From Olsenella profusa (GTDB lineage: Bacteria; Actinomycetota; Coriobacteriia; Coriobacteriales; Atopobiaceae), in the NCBI RefSeq assembly GCF_016900315.1, contig NZ_JACSNQ010000004.1:1-64000 (forward strand): a DNA stretch of 64,000 nt, given 5' to 3'. This document shows positions 40,362 to 49,080 of this stretch, piece after piece; the stretch's first letter is position 1; every line of letters begins with the position of its first letter. The notes below the pieces were generated by a model, which saw nothing but the letters and a program-made list of their open reading frames with translations, ran no database searches and was not told the origin of the DNA. The position numbers were made by a program, and so were the translations under genes.

Positions 40362-42776
40362 CTAGAGCTCGATGTTCTCCGGAGTCGTGAGCGGCTCGGC
40401 GGAGTAGGTCTGCACGCGCTCGTCGTCGATGACACCGGACCAGTTGAGACCGTAGGCGAAGTCGTACTCGTTGCCCTCGGAGTCGACGTAGCACTCCAGG
40501 TCGCGCGGGACGTCCTCCTGGTTGGCCTCGACGGTGTCCATGTTGGCCGGCATCTGGAGCGGCAGCAGGGCGGTCGGCTCGACGGCGCCCGCTAGGACGT
40601 TGAGGTAGTCGTCGCCGGGGGCGTTGAAGCCCATCAGGATGGCGTCGGCAAGCGGCTCGACCTCGGAGAAGACCATCGGACGGTCGGCGTTGACGCACAG
40701 GACCAGCGGCACGTCGCCGGAGAGGTCGGCCATCTCCTGGACGAAGGTGGCCTCGGAGGCGTTGGCGGCCGTCGTAGACTTGCCCACGTAGCTGCGGTTC
40801 TCCTTGACGCCGTCAACCACGTCGCCGGCGATGGAGGTCTCGCGGACGTTGGGGCCGTCGGCCACGTACTCGCCGTACTGCAGCGTGATGGGCACGTAGG
40901 TCTGCGCCTCGTCGTCAAAGCCCATGCCGGCGGTCGGGTTCTTGATGAAAGCGGCGACCAGGTCGCAGCCGGCGACCTCGTCGGCCGTGGCGCGGGTGAG
41001 GTCGCTCTCGAGGTAGGTGGGGTTGCCGTCCTCGTCCGCAGGGCCGGTGGGTTCGCCCAGGGTGTCGGTCACGATGTCGATGACCTCGGAGGCCGTCTCC
41101 TCGGTTACGGGCAGCGTCCAGGCGCTCGCCTCGAACTTCATCGGGACGTAGACCTTGGGCTTGGAGCCGGAGCGGTCCTTGATCGCGCCGCCCGCGTTCT
41201 TGAGCATGACGATGGACTTGTCGACGGCCTCGGTGGCAAGGGAGGTGAGCTCGTCGCTCTCGACGATCTTGTCCGCCTGAGAGGAGTCGACGTAGGGGCA
41301 GTCGGCGAGGCCGATGACGTAGAAGGTGCGCAGCGCGCGGCGGGCGGAGGTGCGGGCACGCGCAAGGGCCTCGTCCTCGCTCGTCTCGGAGGCAATCTTG
41401 TCGTAGGCAGCCTTGAGGGTCACAAGGTCGAAGCCGCCGCCGATCTGGTCGACGCCCGCCTCGACGATCTTCTTGAAGCGGTCGACCTTCGGCGCGTCCT
41501 CCATGCCCCACGGCGTGGAGACCATGGCGCCGGGGTCGTCGGTGACGCCCCAGTCGGAGCAGATGAGCCCGTCATAGCCGCACTTCTCGCGCAGCAGGTC
41601 GTTCTTCCACTTTGAGAACGCGGAGCCCACGAGCTCGCCGTACTCCTCGTCGTCCGAGTAGGCGATGGAGTAGGAGTCCATGTAGGCGGCCGTCTGCTCG
41701 GTCTTGGTGTCGAGGTGCAGGCCGCCGTCGACAAACGGGATGAGGTGGGCGGCAAAGTTGCTGCCCGGGTAGACGCAGAACTTGCCGTAGTTGTTGTGCG
41801 CCTCGCGACCCTGCTCGCCGCAGCCGTCTCCGGGGAAGTGCTTGAGCATGTTGATGACCGACTCGCTGCCCCAGCCCTGGTCCTCGCCGTCGGCGAAGGT
41901 CGACTGCAGGCCGCCGGCAAAGGCACGGGACATGTCGCGCGTGAGGGCGGGGTCCTCGCCGAAGGTGTCGGGGATGCGGCTCCAGCGCGGCTCGCTCGTG
42001 ACGTCCATCTGGACGCCGAGCAGGGTGGAGACGCCCTCGGCGCGGTAGGCGCGCGCCTCCTCGTTGGCGACGCGCTGCACGAAGGCGGGGTCGAAGCTCG
42101 CGGCGAGGCCGAGCGTGCTCGGGAAGCCGTAGTCCTTGGGGTTGTTGGAGATGTTCACCGGGATGCCGTAGGTCTGGCCCTCGGCGTACTCCTGGAGGGC
42201 GTTGGTCCAGCGGGCGAGGACGGGCGCGCCGTTGGCGTTGCCGAAGTTGAGCATCGTACGGATGCCGTGGTCGAGGACCTCCTGCATCGTGGGGTCGGTG
42301 TTGTCGCCCTCGACGGGGCCGACGCCGGGGAGCACGTCGGTGATCTCGCCGGCGTTGAAGACCGAGCCGTGCAGCATCAGCGCGAGCGCCTCGTCGGCCG
42401 TGAGCTGCTCGGCAAGGGCGGCGGCGCGGTCCTCGGCGCTCTGGCGCCAGTCCTCCCAGAGGTCGAGCTTGCCGTTGCCGTTGAGGTCCTTGAAGGCGAA
42501 GCCGCCCACCTGGATGAGCTTGCCAGTGTCGGCCACGCCCAGCGTGACGCCGCCCTCGTTGGTGACGCGCGTCCAGCCGTCGCGGGTCTCTTCCTCGCTG
42601 TGCTTGGGCGTGCCGGAGCCCCACTCCTCGGCGTCGATGGGATAGGCGTCGGCGGCCGGGACCTCAGAGGTCTGCCCGGCACCTTCGGTAGCGTTGTCGC
42701 AGCCGGCGAGCGTCACGGCAGCGCCCGCGACCGCCGCGGCGCGCAGGAAGTTGCGACGAGTCAGGTTGTCTTTCAC
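40362..42776 (-). CDS. Tat-exported GH3 glycosidase lipoprotein, paralogue
   Basis: The GTG at 42776 follows AAGGAGGAGACT and gives 804 residues. The signal has LTRRNFLRAAA (twin-arginine) and LAGC (Cys26). The mature protein parallels 34926-37376: DLNGNGKLDLWEDWR loop, GEDPALTRDMSRAFAGGLQ, MLKHFPGDG, nucleophile Asp in GLICSDWGV, KSIVMLKNAGG, NADRPMVFSEVEPLADAILMGF and the same ending (LECYVDSEGNEYDFAYGLNWSGVIDDERVQTY). It lies divergent from the second LytTR/GHKL pair, the same layout as the first module. Confidence 0.87.
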   Translation of the reverse strand: MKDNLTRRNFLRAAAVAGAAVTLAGCDNATEGAGQTSEVPAADAYPIDAEEWGSGTPKHSEEETRDGWTRVTNEGGVTLGVADTGKLIQVGGFAFKDLNGNGKLDLWEDWRQSAEDRAAALAEQLTADEALALMLHGSVFNAGEITDVLPGVGPVEGDNTDPTMQEVLDHGIRTMLNFGNANGAPVLARWTNALQEYAEGQTYGIPVNISNNPKDYGFPSTLGLAASFDPAFVQRVANEEARAYRAEGVSTLLGVQMDVTSEPRWSRIPDTFGEDPALTRDMSRAFAGGLQSTFADGEDQGWGSESVINMLKHFPGDGCGEQGREAHNNYGKFCVYPGSNFAAHLIPFVDGGLHLDTKTEQTAAYMDSYSIAYSDDEEYGELVGSAFSKWKNDLLREKCGYDGLICSDWGVTDDPGAMVSTPWGMEDAPKVDRFKKIVEAGVDQIGGGFDLVTLKAAYDKIASETSEDEALARARTSARRALRTFYVIGLADCPYVDSSQADKIVESDELTSLATEAVDKSIVMLKNAGGAIKDRSGSKPKVYVPMKFEASAWTLPVTEETASEVIDIVTDTLGEPTGPADEDGNPTYLESDLTRATADEVAGCDLVAAFIKNPTAGMGFDDEAQTYVPITLQYGEYVADGPNVRETSIAGDVVDGVKENRSYVGKSTTAANASEATFVQEMADLSGDVPLVLCVNADRPMVFSEVEPLADAILMGFNAPGDDYLNVLAGAVEPTALLPLQMPANMDTVEANQEDVPRDLECYVDSEGNEYDFAYGLNWSGVIDDERVQTYSAEPLTTPENIEL

Positions 42777-43045
42777 AGTCTCCTCCTTCGTTCGTGCGGG
42801 CGGCACCCCGCCCGCGGCTGCCCGGCCCCCTGGGCCCGGCCCCCTTTGTATGCATGGCTCACTATCCGTGCGCGGGTCCTCGGCCCCACGGTGAGGTCGA
42901 GAACGGTACCTCTCGCGTCGCGTAATGCACGCTCGCACGCACGAACGGCACGCCGGTCGATGCCCGGCCCGTCCGCAGGTGCGGCACTACTATCCTGAAA
43001 ACGGGGCGTGGTTCTGGAGCGCTGGGGCCACGGCGAAGGAGGGCA
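42777..43045. promoter_or_regulatory. Divergent control region between GH3 gene and second LytTR gene
   Basis: This 269-base gene-free stretch separates the GH3 lipoprotein gene (minus) and the LytTR regulator gene (plus) and must hold both promoters. I see no clear -35/-10 pair or repeated operator by eye. A GGCCCGGCC-rich patch occurs near 42820-42845. Confidence 0.35.
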
Positions 43046-43756
43046 ATGTACCGGGTTCTTATCGTTGAGGACGAGGCTGACGCCGCCGAGACGCTGCGCG
43101 GTCACCTCGAGCGCTTTGGCGCGGCGCACGGCGTCGAGTTCTCCGTGCGCTGGCTCAAGACCGCCTTTGACTTCATCTCGGAGGGCGGCAAGTTTGACCT
43201 GGTGTTTCTCGACATTGACCTGCCCGGCATCAACGGGATGGAAGCCGCCCAGCTCATGCGCACCTACGACGAGGTGACGCCGATCATCTTTGTCACCAAC
43301 CTGGCACAGTACGCGGTGCGCGGCTACGAGGTAGACGCCCTTGACTTCATGGTCAAGCCGGTCGGCTACTACGACTTCTCCCTGCGCATGGAGAAGGCCC
43401 TGCGCAAGCTCAGGGCAAACGTGGGCAGGACCATCCCCGTCTCCACGGCCGACGGCGTGCGCGTGGTGCCGCTTGCCCGGCTCGACTACGTCGAGGTACG
43501 CAACCACGAGCTCATCTTCCACATAGCCGACGAGGAGCCGCTGCGCGTCCGCGGCAACCTGAGCGCCTTCGAGCGCGAGAACGCCGGCGGGCCGCTGCTG
43601 CGCATCTCCAAGAGCGTGCTCGTCAACATGGAGCGCATCGACTGGGTCCGCGGCTATGACCTGCGCACCCTCTCCGGGGACATGCTGCGCATCAGCCGGT
43701 CGCTCAAGCGCAGCGCCACCGACCAAATCACCACCTACCTCGGGGGCAGCCGGTGA
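43046..43756 (+). CDS. LytTR-family response regulator, copy 2
   Basis: The 236-residue regulator is a close paralogue of copy 1: MYRVLIVEDEADAAETL, Asp56 in LVFLDIDLPG, IIFVTNLAQYAVRGYEVDALDFMVKPV and the LytTR domain (IPVSTADGVRVVPLARLDYVEVRNHELIFHI, LLRISKSVLVNMERIDWV). AAGGAGG precedes the ATG. It overlaps the kinase gene by GTGA. Identical length and layout show duplication of a whole module, followed by divergence. Confidence 0.87.
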   Translation: MYRVLIVEDEADAAETLRGHLERFGAAHGVEFSVRWLKTAFDFISEGGKFDLVFLDIDLPGINGMEAAQLMRTYDEVTPIIFVTNLAQYAVRGYEVDALDFMVKPVGYYDFSLRMEKALRKLRANVGRTIPVSTADGVRVVPLARLDYVEVRNHELIFHIADEEPLRVRGNLSAFERENAGGPLLRISKSVLVNMERIDWVRGYDLRTLSGDMLRISRSLKRSATDQITTYLGGSR

Positions 43757-45072
43757 GCGGGGCCTGGGGCAGCTGGCCCGTCCTGCTGGCAATCCAGCTC
43801 GTGGTAGCGACGCTCATGTGGGGCTCGCGCCTGGAGGCGCGCGAGCACTTTGCCCGGCGGCTCGCGCTCGTCCTGGTGCTCGTCGCCGCTGTGGCGCTCC
43901 TCCCCAGCGTCACCGGGCTCCTTGCGCAGCTGAGCGACACGGAGGACTACCTCAACCAGTTCCTCATGTTCAGCTGCATACTCGCAGTGCTGGTCATGGC
44001 CGTGCGCTACCTCTTCGAGGCGAACCCGTGGGCCTCGCTGTTCTGCGCGACGGCCGCCTACGCCACGCAGAACCTCGGGAGCAGCGCCGAGCAGCTCGCG
44101 CGCATGCTCTTCCTGGGGCGGCCCGCGGAGCTTGGCGCGCCCGAGGCCAACGCGGCAGGGCTGCTTGCCGTCGTTGTCGCCTACGTGCTCTGCTACGTCG
44201 TCCTTGTCAGGAGGATCGAGCGCTCCTCCCTCGAGCGCATGCGCAGCCGTGCCATGATCGCCGTCTTTGTGATCGTGGCCTTTGCGGTCATCGGCTTTGA
44301 CCTGGTGGTCAAGAGCGCGTGCAACGACGGCCTCTCGCTCGGCAACGCGCTGCTGCTCCGCGTGACCCACATCCTCGTATGCGTCTTCGTGCTGCTCTCC
44401 GAGTACGAAATCCTCTACGTCCAGCAGCTGCGCGTGGAGAAGGCCACCGCCGACCAGCTCCTCGCCGCGCGCGAGCGCCAGTACGAGCTCGCTCGCGGCA
44501 ACATCGAGGCCATCAACGTCAAGTGCCACGACCTGCGCCACCAGATCCGCGCGCTCGCCGGGGGCGGGGCGGCCGTGGACCGGGGCGCCCTCGACGACCT
44601 GGCGCGCGAGGTCTCCATCTACGACTCGGCGGTCAAGACGGGAAACGACGCCCTCGACACGATCCTCACCGAGAAGAGCCTCGTGTGCGAGCGGCGCGGG
44701 ATCACGCTCTCCCGCATCGTGGACGGGGCGTCGCTCGACTTCGTGGCGCCAAGCGACCTCTACGCGTTCTTCGGCAACCTGCTCGACAACGCGATCGAGG
44801 CGGTCTCGAGCCTCGACGACCTCGACCGCCGCAGCATCTCCCTCGTCGTGAAGCGCCACGGCACCATGGTGACGATCCACGAGGAGAACTACTACGAGGG
44901 AGAGCTCTCCTTCCTGGACGGCCTGCCCCGCACCACCAAGGGCGACGAGCTCAACCACGGCTTCGGCACCCGCTCGATGCGCCTCATCGCCGAGAAGTAC
45001 GAGGGCTCGCTCGTCATCGGGGCGCAGCGTCACATCTTCCGTCTCGACGCCGTGATCCCGCTGCCGGCGTAG
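43753..45072 (+). CDS. GHKL sensor histidine kinase (AgrC-like), copy 2
   Basis: The GTG at 43753 overlaps the regulator stop (GTGA). The 439-residue protein has about six membrane helices, then AINVKCHDLRHQIRAL with His259 and an ATPase domain with FGNLLDNAIEAV and NHGFGTRSMRLIAEKYEGSL. It has the same length as copy 1. The membrane halves are more diverged than the kinase halves, so the two probably sense different signals. Two GGTTCTTCTCGCC words follow the stop (45107 and 45140). Confidence 0.85.
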   Translation: MSGAWGSWPVLLAIQLVVATLMWGSRLEAREHFARRLALVLVLVAAVALLPSVTGLLAQLSDTEDYLNQFLMFSCILAVLVMAVRYLFEANPWASLFCATAAYATQNLGSSAEQLARMLFLGRPAELGAPEANAAGLLAVVVAYVLCYVVLVRRIERSSLERMRSRAMIAVFVIVAFAVIGFDLVVKSACNDGLSLGNALLLRVTHILVCVFVLLSEYEILYVQQLRVEKATADQLLAARERQYELARGNIEAINVKCHDLRHQIRALAGGGAAVDRGALDDLAREVSIYDSAVKTGNDALDTILTEKSLVCERRGITLSRIVDGASLDFVAPSDLYAFFGNLLDNAIEAVSSLDDLDRRSISLVVKRHGTMVTIHEENYYEGELSFLDGLPRTTKGDELNHGFGTRSMRLIAEKYEGSLVIGAQRHIFRLDAVIPLPA

Positions 45073-45229
45073 GGCGGCGAGCGGCCGGCTGCGAGGCGCG
45101 GCCGCGGGTTCTTCTCGCCGGGCGTAGGAACCAGGCGACGGTTCTTCTCGCCGGGGCGTGGGCTGCGCCTGGCATGCGGCCACGTCTATAATGGGTGGCC
45201 CCGGACGCACGCGCGAGAAAGGCCCCGCC

Positions 45230-46594
45230 TTGGACATCACCCCGCAGGAAGTTGCCGAGACCCTCTCGATGGTCTCCGAGCAGAACCTCGACCTCCGCAC
45301 CATCACGATGGGCATCTCACTGGCGGGCTGCGCCGACGAGGACATGGGCCGCCTGTGCGACAAGGTCTACGACCGCATCACGCGCACGGCCGAGCACCTG
45401 GTGGAGACCGCCGACGACCTCCAGAGCGAGTACGGCATCCCCATCGCCAACAAGCGCGTCTCGGTGACGCCGGTGGCCCAGATCGCAGCCGGCTGCCCCG
45501 ACGAGGACCTCTCCCCCATCGCCCACGCCATGAACCGCGCGGCGGAGACCCTGGGCATCGACTTCATGGGCGGCTTCTCGGCGCTGGTGCAGAAGGGCAT
45601 GGGCGCCACCGACCGCCGCCTCATCGCGAGCATCCCCGAGGCGCTGGCCACCACCGAGCGTGTGTGCTCCTCGCTCAACATCGCGTCCACGCGCGCGGGC
45701 ATCAACATGGACGCCGTGCTGCTCTCCGCCCAGACCATCCTGGAGTGCGCGCGCCGCACGGTAGACATCGACTGCTACGGCGCCGCTAAGTTCGTGGTGT
45801 TTGCCAACATGGTGGAGGACTCGCCGTTCATGGCGGGCGCGGTGCACGGCTCCGGCGAGGCCGACGCGGTCATCAACGTGGGCGTCTCCGGCCCCGGCGT
45901 CATGGCGGCGGCGCTTGAGGAGCTGCCGGACTCCGCGAGCCTCATGGAGGTGGCCGAGAAGATCAAGCAGACCGCCTTCAAGATCACGCGCGCGGGCGAG
46001 CTCATGAGCCGCGAGGCGTCGCGGCGTCTGGGCGTCGAGAAGGGCATCGTGGACCTGTCGCTGGCGCCGACGCCGGCCGCGGGCGACTCCGTGGCGCGCA
46101 TCCTGGAGATCATCGGCGTGGGCGAGTGCGGCGGCCCGGGCACCACGTGCGCCCTGGCGCTGCTGAACGACGCCGTCAAGAAGGGCGGCGTGATGGCGTC
46201 GAGCTCGGTGGGCGGGCTCTCCGGCGCGTTCATCCCCGTCTCAGAGGACGCCGGCATGATCCGCGCCGCCATGGACGGCGCGCTCACGATCGAGAAGCTC
46301 GAGGCCATGACCTGCGTGTGCTCGGTAGGGCTGGACATGATCGCCGTGCCCGGGGACACCTCGGTGGAGGCCATCGCGGGCATCATCGCGGACGAGATGG
46401 CCATCGGCGTGATCAACACCAAGACCACGGCGGTGAGGCTGATCCCGGCGATCGGCAAGTCCGAGGGCGACATGCTCGAGTTTGGCGGGCTCTTCGGCTC
46501 CGCGCCGGTCATGCCGGTCAACCGGTTTGCCGGCAGCGTGCTCGCACACCGCGGCGGGCGCTTCCCGGCGCCGCTCAACTCGCTGAAGAACTAG
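45230..46594 (+). CDS. PFL family protein (UPF0210/DUF711)
   Basis: I choose the TTG at 45230, seven bases after GAGAAAGG, giving 454 residues starting [15 protein letters not shown]. The conserved family features are [93 protein letters not shown] and [10 protein letters not shown]. The family resembles pyruvate formate-lyase-like folds but has no proven reaction. The length fits the family. Confidence 0.87.
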   Translation: MDITPQEVAETLSMVSEQNLDLRTITMGISLAGCADEDMGRLCDKVYDRITRTAEHLVETADDLQSEYGIPIANKRVSVTPVAQIAAGCPDEDLSPIAHAMNRAAETLGIDFMGGFSALVQKGMGATDRRLIASIPEALATTERVCSSLNIASTRAGINMDAVLLSAQTILECARRTVDIDCYGAAKFVVFANMVEDSPFMAGAVHGSGEADAVINVGVSGPGVMAAALEELPDSASLMEVAEKIKQTAFKITRAGELMSREASRRLGVEKGIVDLSLAPTPAAGDSVARILEIIGVGECGGPGTTCALALLNDAVKKGGVMASSSVGGLSGAFIPVSEDAGMIRAAMDGALTIEKLEAMTCVCSVGLDMIAVPGDTSVEAIAGIIADEMAIGVINTKTTAVRLIPAIGKSEGDMLEFGGLFGSAPVMPVNRFAGSVLAHRGGRFPAPLNSLKN

Positions 46595-46711
46595 GGGCGG
46601 GGGATTCTCGCTCGCGAGGTTCTTCTCGCCGGGGCGGCTTCTGCGCGCTGGCTGCGCGTTGCCGTATGATTGACGCTACGTCAGCGTCACCGCGTTTCTG
46701 TTGGAGGTCCC

Positions 46712-46966
46712 ATGGACATCCTGTCTATCGTGCTCGGAGTCCTCTCGCTTGCCACGGCGTTCACGCCGTTCATCTGGCTGCAGGTCGTGGGCGGCTTCGT
46801 GGGCATCGCGGGCATCGTGCTGGCGCGGCGGGCCAAGAGGGCCGACTACCGCAAGAGCCTCACCACCGCCATCGGGATGCTCTGCTCGGTCACGGGGACG
46901 CTTCTGTGCTTCGTGGCGCCGGTGCTGTCCCTGCTCAGCAACATCGCGCTGTTCTTCATGACGTAA
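46712..46966 (+). CDS. Small two- to three-helix membrane protein
   Basis: The 84-residue protein starts after TTGGAGG. Two hydrophobic segments (DILSIVLGVLSLATAFTPFIWL and GGFVGIAGIVLA), a basic loop (RRAKRADYRKS) and a C-terminal hydrophobic stretch (LLCFVAPVLSLLSNIALFFM) are visible. It resembles short DUF4190-like membrane proteins. Function unknown. Confidence 0.62.
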   Translation: MDILSIVLGVLSLATAFTPFIWLQVVGGFVGIAGIVLARRAKRADYRKSLTTAIGMLCSVTGTLLCFVAPVLSLLSNIALFFMT

Positions 46967-46979
46967 GGCAAGAGGACGG

Positions 46980-47483
46980 CTATCCCGCCAGTGCGCGCAG
47001 ACTGTCGGCGGCACCCTCGGCGGCATCAAGGTTGAGGCTGAGGCCGATGGGGCTCACCTCGAGCGTCACGACGGAAGAGCCCCGGTAGGTGGTGAGCTCG
47101 AGCACCTTGACCTCGTCGGTGCTGCCCTCGCCCTGCCCGAGCTTCACCGTCTCCGGCTGCCATACTTCGAAGGCATACTCGGCTGGGGCGTCCGGCGCCC
47201 CGGCGAGCCCGTTGGCCCCTGAGAGCGTGGAGATGGCTTGCTCGATCTCCGCCTGGTCGGTCAGCTCCCGCAGCGCCTCTCCTGTTGCGGCGTCCTTCAC
47301 GATGAGACGGCTCTCCTTGGTGAAGTCAATGCTTGAGAGCGCGTCGGCTGCGTCCTGCGCGCTGCTTGCGAGGCTCTCCGCCTGGTCGACCACGTCGCTT
47401 ACGACGGGCAGACCGAAGCATCCCGGCAGCGTGAGCGAGGCCGCGAGGGCGGCGAGAAGGGCGGCTGCTTTCAGGTTCCTCAT
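46980..47483 (-). CDS. Lipoprotein of unknown function
   Basis: The 167-residue protein has a signal with LTLPGC (Cys22), an Ala/Ser-rich helix (VVDQAESLASSAQDAADALSS) and a domain with SRLIVKDAATGEALRELTDQAEIEQAISTL and VLELTTYRGSSVVTLEVSP, which may resemble YPEB/FixH-like beta domains but is not recognised. GGAGCC precedes the ATG. It converges on the small membrane protein gene. Confidence 0.68.
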   Translation of the reverse strand: MRNLKAAALLAALAASLTLPGCFGLPVVSDVVDQAESLASSAQDAADALSSIDFTKESRLIVKDAATGEALRELTDQAEIEQAISTLSGANGLAGAPDAPAEYAFEVWQPETVKLGQGEGSTDEVKVLELTTYRGSSVVTLEVSPIGLSLNLDAAEGAADSLRALAG

Positions 47484-47615
47484 GCGGGGCTCCTTTGGCT
47501 CGGCAGTCTGCTGCTTGGGATACTACCAGAGCGGGTTGCGGGGCTTGGGCGGGGGCGCGAGCGCTTCGGTAAGGCCGGGGAGCGGCGTCTGAGAGAACGG
47601 ACCGAGAAACGCCTC

Positions 47616-47644
47616 TTGTCAAATCAGAACATATGTTCTATACT
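47616..47644 (+). promoter_or_regulatory. higBA promoter with a LexA-like (SOS) box in the spacer
   Basis: TTGTCA (47616-47621) and TATACT (47639-47644) are separated by exactly 17 bases. The spacer holds the perfect palindrome AGAACATATGTTCT (47626-47639), whose core GAACATATGTTC matches the LexA box of Bacillus-type and actinobacterial SOS systems. A second inverted repeat, TAACG-TAAGG-CGTTA (47665-47679), lies just before the higB start and could bind HigA. Confidence 0.72.
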
Positions 47645-47681
47645 TTGACATACATTGACAGTAATAACGTAAGGCGTTACT

Positions 47682-47960
47682 ATGATACGGTCATTTAGAG
47701 ACGAGGATACGGAGCGGTTGGCCACAGGGTTTCGCGTTGCTCGTTTTGTGTCCTTCGAGCGTGTTGCCCTGCGCAAGCTGCGGCAGCTGCAGGTGGCTGC
47801 GACGCTGGATGACCTACGCGTTCCGCCGGGAAACCGGCTTGAGGCGCTTAAAGGGGATCGGGTCGGAACGTATAGCATCCGCATCAATGACCAGTTCCGT
47901 CTCTGTTTTCGCTGGGTTGAGGAAGGTGCCGAGGATGTCGAAATCGTCGACTATCACTGA
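47682..47960 (+). CDS. higB: HigB-type toxin (RelE superfamily mRNA interferase)
   Basis: The 92-residue protein (MIRSFRDEDTERLATG..., ALRKLRQLQVAATLDDLRVPPGNRLEALKGDRVGTYSIRINDQFRLCFRW) has the HigB/RelE fold signature, with the basic residues and final YSIRINDQFRLCF strand that form the RNase site. TAAGG lies seven bases before the ATG. The toxin gene comes first and overlaps the antitoxin gene by 26 bases, as is usual for higBA. It would cleave mRNA on the ribosome when HigA is degraded. Confidence 0.9.
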   Translation: MIRSFRDEDTERLATGFRVARFVSFERVALRKLRQLQVAATLDDLRVPPGNRLEALKGDRVGTYSIRINDQFRLCFRWVEEGAEDVEIVDYH

Positions 47961-48279
47961 GACGGCCGACCGTACAAACCTGGTTGACCCTGTAACGCCA
48001 GGGGAGTTGCTCAAGGAGGAGTTTCTTGAGCCGCTGGGAATCTCTCAGTACCGCTTGGCCAAGGAGACGGGCATTCCCGCTCAGCGCATCGGACAGATTG
48101 TGCTGGGTCGTCGTTCGGTCACGGCGGATACCGATCTGAGGCTCTGTCGGTTCTTCGGCCTTTCCGATGGCTACTGGCTGCGTACTCAGGCGGCCTATGA
48201 CATTGAGGTGGCCCGCCGCAAGCTGGAGCCAGAGCTCAAGAAGATTACGCCGCTTGCCAGGATTGCCGCGGCGCTGTAA
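47935..48279 (+). CDS. higA: HigA-type antitoxin (XRE family)
   Basis: The ATG at 47935 is preceded by GAGGAAGG and lies inside the higB end. The 114-residue protein has the HigA HTH signature (VDPVTPGELLKEEFLEPLGISQYRLAKETGIPAQRIGQIVLGRRSVTADTDLRL) and a C-terminal helix (YDIEVARRKLEPELKKI). It neutralises HigB and represses the operon. Confidence 0.9.
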   Translation: MSKSSTITETADRTNLVDPVTPGELLKEEFLEPLGISQYRLAKETGIPAQRIGQIVLGRRSVTADTDLRLCRFFGLSDGYWLRTQAAYDIEVARRKLEPELKKITPLARIAAAL

Positions 48280-48363
48280 CGCTGTTCCGTAGGTGACTGT
48301 CCCCGCGCTCGCACGTGCGACATGCCTGCTCGTTGGGGTCGGACCATATGGTTTCGCCTAACT

Positions 48364-48380
48364 ATTGACCAATGTTCAAT
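48364..48380 (+). promoter_or_regulatory. Candidate TetR operator, site 1
   Basis: ATTGACCAATGTTCAAT is a near-perfect palindrome 35 bases before the TetR gene start. The related sequence ATTGAACAATGCTCAAC is found at 49050-49066 upstream of the methyltransferase gene. Confidence 0.6.
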
Positions 48381-48414
48381 ACTGCGATACCCTCATCACG
48401 AGGAGGTGGTACCC

Positions 48415-49005
48415 ATGCCCAGAACCGTGAAGGACCCCGAGGAGCGCCGCCGCGAGCTCCTGGCCTGCGCCATGCGGCTCTTTGCCGAGGAGGGCTACGA
48501 CAACGTTTCCGTGCGCGCCGTCGCGCGCGCGGCGGGCGTGGCGCCGGGCCTGGCCTATCACTACTTCGACTCCAAGGAGCGCATGTTCTCCGAGGCCATC
48601 TCGGACTACGCCCGTCGCTGCGCCGAGGGCATCAACGCCGCGCTCGACGAGAGGGGCGTGCCGCTTGACCAGAAGCTCGAGCGTGCCGTGGCCGTGGCGA
48701 CCGACCACGACTCCTTCCCGTACGCCGCCTACTTTCACGCCGAGGAGACGGGCGCCCTGCACGACCGGCTCTCCCTCGCCCTGTGCGAGGCCGTGCGCCC
48801 CCACCTCCGCACGGCGCTCGAGCAGGATGCCGCCGAGCGAGGGGAATCCGCGTCAGACGCCGACGAGCTCGCCGCGATCATGACCTACGGCTGCGCGGGC
48901 CTCGCCTCCGGCCCGGGCATGCCGGACGAGGCGGCGGTCTCCGCAGCCCGCCGCTACCTCCGCGTTCTTCTCGCCGAGTTCCGCGCGGGAGGATCCCCCA
49001 GATAG
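48415..49005 (+). CDS. TetR/AcrR family transcriptional regulator
   Basis: The ATG at 48415 follows GAGGAGG and gives 196 residues. The N-terminal HTH is clear (LLACAMRLFAEEGYDNVSVRAVARAAGVAPGLAYHYFDSKERMF); the C-terminal ligand domain is helical. Paired operator-like palindromes lie before this gene and before the methyltransferase gene. The natural ligand is unknown. The regulator probably represses itself and its neighbour. Confidence 0.87.
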   Translation: MPRTVKDPEERRRELLACAMRLFAEEGYDNVSVRAVARAAGVAPGLAYHYFDSKERMFSEAISDYARRCAEGINAALDERGVPLDQKLERAVAVATDHDSFPYAAYFHAEETGALHDRLSLALCEAVRPHLRTALEQDAAERGESASDADELAAIMTYGCAGLASGPGMPDEAAVSAARRYLRVLLAEFRAGGSPR

Positions 49006-49049
49006 GAGACTCGCCCCGGCCGTGGCCGGGGCTTTTCTCGACGCCTTGT

Positions 49050-49066
49050 ATTGAACAATGCTCAAC
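49050..49066 (+). promoter_or_regulatory. Candidate TetR operator, site 2
   Basis: ATTGAACAATGCTCAAC matches site 1 at 14 of 17 positions. It ends 14 bases before the start of the methyltransferase gene, where binding would block transcription. Confidence 0.6.
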
Positions 49067-49080
49067 AGAAAGGAAGGTTC

